From Lepas anatifera (lineage: Eukaryota > Arthropoda > Thecostraca > Lepadidae), in assembly GCA_034440635.1 (NCBI GenBank), contig JAOTON010000050.1:363001-427000 (forward strand): a DNA stretch of 64,000 bases, in the 5' to 3' direction. The notes under the pieces are model-generated. The model ran no database searches and was not told the origin of the DNA. It worked only from the letters and a program-made list of their open reading frames with translations. Shown piece by piece: positions 56,921 to 64,000 of the stretch. Each line of letters starts with the position of its first letter. The first letter of the stretch is position 1. Made by a program: the position numbers and the translations under genes.

Positions 56921-57025
56921 TTATGACCAGTCTGATAGCCACATCTCCGAAATGGCTGGATACATGCTGGTGTGAATAACAGGTGCCGCTGGATAATGGT
57001 GACAATACTTTTACCACTCCTCTGT

Positions 57026-58017
57026 GTGTTCCTTGAGAATTTGGCACATTGTGTATAGTTTAGCTTACCTGGGAACGCAGGGTTAAATATTAATGTTGGT
57101 TCTGGAGAAGGTTCAGAAGCCCTAAAGGCGTCTGAATCTTCTTGAGAACCAAATTGGTGTTGAAAATGCATGGCACATGGGACTGTGACTTTGGCTCACA
57201 TGATATATTAAGATTTGTATGTCTGGTCTTTGTTATTCATAAATAATAATTTATGTTACCTTTAAAAAACCGGACAGTTAATGAACTGCCCGGAAGTATA
57301 ATTCAAGGAGGCATTGTATGCAAGAGCAGACCTGATATCAAGAGAACAATTTATAAATAACACGTGAAATCCAGTCATGGAAAATGGCCTAGTCCCTGTT
57401 GGACACAATTTCTACCAGCCTTTATCACGTGTGCCTATACCTAAACATTGGCAGGAAAAGAGGTCTTACCCACTCATGCCTTATGCTATGTTCATTTTCA
57501 TATTTAATGCATATGCATATGCGTCGGGGATATCTGATGCGCGAGCCCATAGGGCTCCTGAAATGCTCCCTTTGTTTGAATGTGTTTAAATGTATTCATG
57601 TAATATACTGTGTATGGCTGTATATAAATATATGACGAACACATGCTGCTTCATGGATAAAAGCTTAATGACCATCAGCTATTTTCTCGTACAGACTCAG
57701 TCCACAGCATGCTGCGTGTGTTGGTCACACACGACACAGAGCGACGTCATCAATGTCGACACCGGCCGGCCCGGCAGACCCTCGGCCGGGCAGAGCAGGG
57801 TGTGGCCCTGTCCTCAGCTTATGACGCAACAACAGTGACCCTAGCCCGGTCCTCCCGCACCGGGCCCGATATCGGCTCAGAATCACACGCAACCCCTCTC
57901 CTCTACGTCTCTCTCCCTTCCTTCCTCCCCCCTCTCTCTCTCTCTCTCAGCCGATCCCTCCGTGTGTATGTAGCCAATGAATTTTCTGATTCGTGACAAC
58001 ATATTCTAGAGTAAATG
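57026..58017. other. right flank, no supported gene
   Basis: Unrelated to the array. It contains a (CT)n run at about 57930-57950 and a GC-rich patch (57720-57900), but no exon I can support. Confidence 0.45.
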
Positions 58018-60966
58018 GTGGAGGAGAGTGGGGTAAGATGCCCAGGGTTTAGGGAAATCCGGATTATGAAATAACAGTGGTACCCACAGCGCTCTTTTAG
58101 ATGCCAAGTCGTAGGATGATAATTTATCTTCCTTATAGAGTCGATGAAATTGCTGATAAGTATCATATTTTCCAAATATTATGATTTTACTAGAGGCTTG
58201 CAAAGGGGCGTCTTACCCCATTGGGTGGATAAGATATAAGGCTTGGTAAGATGCCCCACCCCTGGGCATTTTACCCCATTTTGGTCTATCGTTGATGAAG
58301 TAGCTTTTCCGTAGATCTTAGCTTCATTAGTGATCATTTAAGAATCATTAAGAAGTCAGAATGTATTTAGAAGCCTCCACACACATTAATAAAACGAGTA
58401 GGTGGTTTTTCACGTTTCCACGTCAAATGATAAAACAAAGTTACGTAAACCTAACGATAAAAACCAAGGATAAAAGTATACCATAAAAGTAATATAAGAT
58501 CACACACATACACACACAGCAAAACAACGAAGTACGAAACGAAGCAAACTCGTACGAGGTTTCTGAGAACCTCCCCTAAATCCCCTTCCTTGTCTATTCT
58601 GCGTTCCCTTTGTTTCAATTCCCCATTTTAAAAGAAATATGGGCCAGAAATTGTTAAGCAGTGGGATCTAGCCGGTTGGTTTGGAGGGGCAACCAAAGTC
58701 GAAAAGCAAAAAAAAAAAAAAAACGTCGCGCAGTGAAAATTGCGCTACAATATGCCTTTTCGGTAGGATTTTGGGAACTGGAGACGAAAAGCAAAAAAAA
58801 AAAACGTCACGGGGTGAAAATATCGGCTCAACATACATTTTTCCAATCCAAGCCCCAATATTTACACTGAACTTCTCTAATTCTGTTTGAAGTTGAGAGT
58901 TGAAGCACCAAAATTTTGCTTACAGCAAAAGGAGTCGGGAAAGGAGGTCGATCGCTTGCAAAAACATAGTTTTGCCCCGAGTTTTCCGTTTGGGGCAATG
59001 CCTTTTCCCCTGACATGTTGTTAAGTGCAAAAACATTCACTTCAGACAGTAAAAAATAACTTGTGGCGACTCGAAGCTTCCTCCCACTAACCGTCACAGG
59101 CTCCCAGTCTATCATTTATGGCGCACAGCACCTTAATCTTCTCGTCAAGGCACACAAGCCCAGCCTTCTTAGGCAGTGCACTCGATCCCGTCTTCGCACG
59201 AGAGAACAAAACTCACTCCGAAGATGAGATATCTTGTATCGTCGTGTCCACTGTCTTTCTTCCCTTATTCAGCTTTTGCCTGCCTCGTCCACGTCTTTTT
59301 AGATACCTTTGCTTTTGCAACCCCTTTAACTATTCTGCCTTACAGAGCCTTTTTAGATGAATGTTGCAAGTTCGGCTTTTCGAATTGGAGTCTCACTAAG
59401 GTCATCAATGGACTTGTCGCGGAGACCCTAGCCCCACCATCGGAGCGAGCAACTCCTGCAATGAAGAGCTAGTTTAAAAGTCAAAGTTAAGCGTCCCACA
59501 AATCACAGGGACGGCTGTCCCGCTCTGGACACCCTCTCACCAGTCAGTTGCCAGCCGACCTACGTCGGGTAAACTATTGAGCGCCGGAGCGTCTCAGGAG
59601 AACCAATCCCAAGCCTGGACATGCACTGCCACTGCATGTTCCCGAGGAGCGGGTCGGAGCCCAACGCTCTACCAACTGGGCTACCGGGATGAAAAATGTA
59701 GGAATGACGTAAGAGATCAGGTATGCAGCTTTGCAGGATTAACCATGTGGAATATTTCAGTTCTAGCTCATTCATAGGCGAATCCAGGGTAAACAGTCCA
59801 GCCATAGCCCCTTCCTAATTCGCTAAAATTGACCGATTTTGACCAATTTTGTTTTAAAACATGTTTTACAGTGCTGTCAATCTTAATTCAATTGCTTTGC
59901 GCCTCCACCACACCACTTTGATCTGAATCCGCTTTGAGGTCATCTCCGGTTGGGTCATCAGGCCAGGTCCGGTGAACTCCCAAATAATTGTTTCAAGGTT
60001 TTAATGATTGAGCTGGGATTTCGCTTTATCGAATAAAACCACTAACCACAAAATTTTGCTGTTATGGAATTTCCTGCGTAAGTGGCCTAGGTTCAGGTGC
60101 GAGGCCTTGGATTGGAAAGGTTAGAAACAAAGCGACAGAATGAGATGTGCTCTTATTTAAGACGTACGGTCATGTGCGTCGAAAGCAGAGGACAGGAACG
60201 GGAGGACGGATCCCCTAACTCGCCAATCGGTGGGGACGTCTCCCAACAAGTTTTGGGATTCGGCCTAGGCTTTTAATGTCTCCCTATTACCTACATACGT
60301 TGACCTACGTAAATTTGTTCATGTCTTCAGGGTCGTTAGCTTTTTCAAAGACAGTCAATTTAAAGTTCACGTCCCCCCCGCCATCACCAGTCCAGGGTCC
60401 GTAGCCCCCAGTAACCATTCCGTGGCGCTGCCCGTGGGTAAGGTTTGGACTAACCCCAAGTTTAACGCATTTGTTTACTCTAACAAATGGCATTATATTG
60501 CTCTGGGAAAATACGCCCCCTTTCCACCGGGAAAGTTGCCCATGGGGCATCTTTCCCCATTCGTTGAGGGGGCATCTTTCCCATCAGTACCCAAACTAGA
60601 TAAAACCTGAAAGGCGAAAATCATACAATTAAAACACTCAAGTAAAATGTTCAGTTAATGAGTTCAATATGCCATCATTCGTAATGGGAAGGCAAACAAA
60701 TCACGCATTCAATATGCCTTGAGATATCTGCAACCTATGTGAGCATTTTTTTTTAGAAAAGTATCGAAACAAAGACTTACCCACCAGCTTCACGCAACTC
60801 ACAGGAGGGAACTGAATTGTTGTGCAAGAAACAATCAAAGCCTCTGCTTTCGACCAAGAACAATATTATTTACCAATGGTGGCCCGGATTGCCGGAAGAG
60901 GGGATGGGGCGTCTTACCCGATGGGGCGTCTTACTTGATGGGACATCTTACCCCACTCTCCCCTAC
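58018..60966. mobile_element. putative 2.9-kb element with GGGGTAAGATG inverted ends
   Basis: The left end GGAGAGTGGGGTAAGATG (58023-58040) and the right end, on the opposite strand, GGGAGAGTGGGGTAAGATG form an inverted repeat of about 23 bp with few mismatches. The motif TCTTACCCC/GGGGTAAGA recurs inside both ends (58206-58275, 60540-60580, 60900-60950). Target-site duplications are not clear and no transposase frame is seen. Two long A runs (58708-58722, 58794-58804) and a SINE (59380-59690) lie inside. Confidence 0.5.
59380..59690 (-). mobile_element. tRNA-derived SINE, second copy
   Basis: Same family and orientation as 33159-33508. The tRNA-like head (CCCGGTAGCCCAGTTGGTAG, A box TAGCCCAGTTGG) is at the right edge, with shared body blocks GTGGGACG-TTAACTTTG, CCAGCCGACCT-ACGTCGGGT and GGAGACCC. 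It is more diverged than the first copy. Confidence 0.75.
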
Positions 60967-60984
60967 TTCGCACCGACAAGTTAA

Positions 60985-61434
60985 AGGGAATGTGGCACGT
61001 TTCTAACGTGATCTTAACTGGGATAGCCAAGTTGTAAAGCATGTCGGAAAACCCGGTGCTCAATATATCATTTGTCTTGAAACTCAAAATTTCCGTGGAG
61101 AAAAGCTAAAAACTACCTGAAATGTACCCTACATGTACCCTTAGCAACAGGCCACGGTTGAGAGCCATGTTGGTGTGACGACATATGCTGACGTCACGGC
61201 GAGTATCAGCAAATCGAATCCCTTGAAGCCTGTTGAATATGGTAGTGGTCGCCAGATCATGTCATTATCCAGAGGCAGATATTTTTTCTCTCCCTAGATG
61301 AGCAATTAAAAAAATCAAAATATTGAACTTATTGTACAGTCCTCAAAGAAATCATGGACACTTCCATAATTTTAGGCTAACAGTACCCCTAATTACACTC
61401 AATTCCAAGATTCGACCAAGGTGCCACGTTCCCT
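60985..61434. mobile_element. 450-bp TTAA-flanked MITE, copy 1
   Basis: Inverted ends AGGGAATGTGGCAC and GTGCCACGTTCCCT are flanked by TTAA on both sides (60981-60984, 61435-61438), as for piggyBac- or Kolobok-type insertions. It contains CTGACGTCAC with a perfect CRE (61189-61196). It is non-coding. Confidence 0.88.
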
Positions 61435-61780
61435 TTAATAGAGCATACTTCGGTACAGCCTATCTGTAACGGCTGGATAGCGAGCCCTGCGGCACAGTGC
61501 ACCATTCCTCCTACCACACGGAAAGCCGTCACGCGGTGAAGGGGTGTACTGTGCCGCATCACTGGTCTGAGTAATAGACTGTACCGCATCACATCCATAT
61601 GTCGGGTCTTCCGAATGATGCAGACATTTTCTGAATTCCGCTGTTCTTTTAGACATTGATTTCGACAACTATTCAGGGTGCTCGAGTACAGAATGAATGT
61701 TAATGATTTAGGCATTTGGTGACATCTACCTGGAAACCCCACAGGAGATGTACTAGCACACGTCCCTAATGCATTCTTAA

Positions 61781-62230
61781 AGGGAATGTGGCACCTTAAT
61801 AATGTGATTTTAACTGAGATAGCCAAGTTGTAAAGCAAGTCGGAAAACCCGGTACTCAATATATCATTTGTCTTGGAACTAGAGATTTCCGTAGAAAAAA
61901 GCTAAAACCTACCTGCAATGTAACCCTCATGTACCCCTCTCAGCAGGCCACAGTTGTCATGGCTTTTGGTGTGACGACATATGCTGACGTCACGATGAGC
62001 ATCGGCCAATCGAAGCCCTTGAAGCTTTTCGAGTATGGTAGTGGTTGCCACATCATGACATCATGCACAGGCATATATTTATTTCTTTTCCTAGAGGAGT
62101 ATCTTAAAAATCAAAATATTGACCTTATTGTACATTTTTCAGAGAAATCATGAGTGGTTTCATTACTTTCGGCTGAAAGTACGCCTTATTAAAATAAATT
62201 CCAGGGTTCAACCAAGGTGTCACATTCCCT
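61781..62230. mobile_element. 450-bp TTAA-flanked MITE, copy 2
   Basis: Same length, orientation and ends (AGGGAATGTGGCAC, GTGTCACATTCCCT) as copy 1, with TTAA at 61777-61780 and 62231-62234. The CRE is conserved at 61985-61992. The 340 bp between the two copies (61439-61776) is unrelated to them and holds nothing recognisable. Confidence 0.88.
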
Positions 62231-62234
62231 TTAA

Positions 62235-64000
62235 CGAATATGCCCCTTTAATCTCTCTTGACCTCAGCACTTTATATCACACAGAGTCTAATGACCGTAC
62301 ATTTAAAGTGAATGCAACTTCTTTATGATGGGATTTAAACTGAAATAGGCAAATCATAGAGCATACAAACAATCCGGTGTTATATCATAGGCTATTCCAG
62401 GAGAGGGGTGTATGGGGGAGGCACTTGCCCCACTTGACCCAGACTCTATCGATAGGATTTGACACTCACCTGATATGGTTTTGCCCACCCCCCCTGTGCT
62501 GGATGGCGCCACCTCCATCCGATTGGAAGTCCTATGTTTGATGTTTGATTTATTTTTTAATCATTCAAACCTGCCTTTTGCGAAGAAATAGCGGAGACTG
62601 GGGTCTATTGTAACAAATTTCACATTTCTGGTTCTGGAGAAATAGTGATTAGAGTTAGAGCACTTATAGTTATATTTTCATCAGCTTTAAAGATTTTTCA
62701 ATGTGACAGACGTAGAAAGATTTCAAAATAAGAAATAGGGGTCAAAACTTCACTTCTAAAAATTTACTTCAGCTGTTACATTTGACCCCACGTGAGGGGC
62801 AATTGTAACAGCACGGGGGTCAATTGTACCATGTTAAAGCCGTATGAATTTCGACAATTTATTTGCACCATAAAAAACATCCTAATGCGAACACTTCTGC
62901 ATCTTTGGCCTTCACTTCAGCTTCATGGACTGTCTCCAGTCGAGTGCCGCGTTCGGTGGTGCGTGGTCGAAAACGAGGCATTCTCTGAAAGTGCAAGGCA
63001 TTTGTTCGAAAACAGCCGATGAAATTATTTTAGAAAGATGAACACATAAACAAAGACCGGTGATTTGAATACTCCCTATAAATGACCTGAATATACCGCG
63101 TTCAAAATGTTTGCAAACATTTACTTATCAGTCCGGTCAGTACCTAAATATTGAATTTGTTCAAGATTATCTAGTTCAGTAGTAGAATTTAGTTCAAGAT
63201 CATTAAGGGCAGCCCACATTGCCACTTTTCCGAAACATATACCAACCTACGAACAAACATATCATTGGAAAGCAATGTGATTATCACAAACAGTAGCGCA
63301 CCCAGGGGCAGTGGGACCTCACTCCAGCCTCCCCCTCCCCACTGGAGGATCCAGGGGGGACAAGTAAGGCAATTCCCCCCCGAATCGCCCGATTTTTGTC
63401 AATGTTCTTCAAAACCCATGTTTTCCCGATTTTTGGCCGCTTTGCCCCCCCGCCCCCCAACGGTCAACTTGGATCCAGGCTGCCCCCCCCCAACGTGTTA
63501 AGTGCCTCCTCCCAAAAACAGTTGACACTAGGTCTGCGAAGCAAAAGTTCATCGCCCCCACCCCCCCCAACCAGGATATAAGGATTGGCTCCTTTGGGCT
63601 AACAAGTGCGCCCCTTCATCGGCCTGACGTCCCCTCGTCAGCCTCCCCCCAAACGAACATCCTGGGTGCGCGCCTGATCATAAAATCACTAACCTAGCTA
63701 CTTCATTTGTGCAGTAGGAGCAAGTTTAATACATCGTAAGGCCATAGGGGTCAATTGTAGCATTGTTACATTTGACTCCAAGAGAAATGTTACAATTGTC
63801 CTCATCACAAACCGCATTTTTAAAAAACAAATTGCCGCTCAACGAGCTGGCCTAGGTGACAGATTCTGTACTCATTTCGTAGCTAATTAAACACTCTTTA
63901 TGTAATGAAACCGTTTCCGCTGTACCTTATCATACCCATCAATAAGCTAATCATCTTTAAATATTTCAAAAGTTGCAAAACACCCTTAAAAACACATTAT
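62235..64000. other. right end of window, repeats but no supported gene
   Basis: GGGGTC-ATTGTAAC motifs occur at about 62601, 62780, 62815 and inverted near 63745-63800, suggesting a decayed element of about 1.2 kb. A C-rich, repeat-like stretch (63296-63680) starts CAGTAGCGCACCCAGGGGC, like many DNA-transposon ends. No coding region is supported. Confidence 0.45.

Noticed and set aside
1..64000. CRISPR arrays, bacterial operons, viral genes, rRNA
   Set aside because: No spaced identical short repeats of CRISPR type, no operon-like gene packing, and no rRNA-like or viral coding sequence was seen on either strand.

Overview
ORGANISM. This is a eukaryotic, arthropod-type window: intron-containing genes, many short non-autonomous transposons, a tRNA-derived SINE, microsatellites, and a family of secreted Rebers-Riddiford (RR, chitin_bind_4) cuticle proteins. 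The RR variant (LPDGRVQTVKY followed by D-x-YNGYNA-x-V-x-YEG-x-A) is of the crustacean cuticle/pro-resilin-like kind, so I infer a crustacean. A barnacle is a guess that only a database search could settle. LAYOUT. (1) 1-13.9 kb is a single-copy flank. It holds one tentative three-exon plus-strand gene for a Ser/Ala/Gly-rich, probably nuclear protein (exons 2671-2862, 8721-10294, 11320-11453) that carries a frameshift at a G run near 9958. A 1.16-kb minisatellite (5534-6695) and a GGTCA-rich transposon (7335-8181) lie in its long first intron. (2) 13.9-57.0 kb is a tandem array of ten intronless cuticle genes, all on the minus strand. Two classes alternate strictly: class I (signal peptide MKLFIV, 199-234 codons) and class II (signal peptide MQLFAI, 152-157 codons), as five I-II pairs. 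One class I copy (53167-53766) has a premature stop. Spacers between I and II are of two kinds, alpha and beta, in the order alpha, beta, beta, alpha, beta. Spacers between II and I share a GGTCA-rich block. A 7.2-kb insertion (24265-31462) sits in the first complete II-I spacer. Because the spacers are paralogous, several transposon insertions can be dated against empty sites inside the window: a 350-bp SINE, an 839-bp ITR element with TAA duplications, a hAT-type MITE, and a second hAT-type element nested in one MITE copy. (3) 57.0-64.0 kb is another non-array flank, mostly repeats: a 2.9-kb element with GGGGTAAGATG ends, a second SINE copy, and two 450-bp TTAA-flanked MITEs. HOW THE GENES WORK TOGETHER. 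All ten cuticle genes share one core promoter layout (TATA box, initiator about 30 bp downstream, and a GTTACG-type bZIP-like site 52-56 bp upstream of TATA). They are therefore probably co-expressed, dose-multiplied structural genes for a chitin-binding matrix. Short sequence tracts cross between classes I and II, indicating inter-class gene conversion. The most unusual features are the alternating, cross-converting two-class array and its loading with a transposon family saturated with AGGTCA nuclear-receptor half-sites. I found no CRISPR, bacterial or viral system. The functional regulatory ideas are inference.
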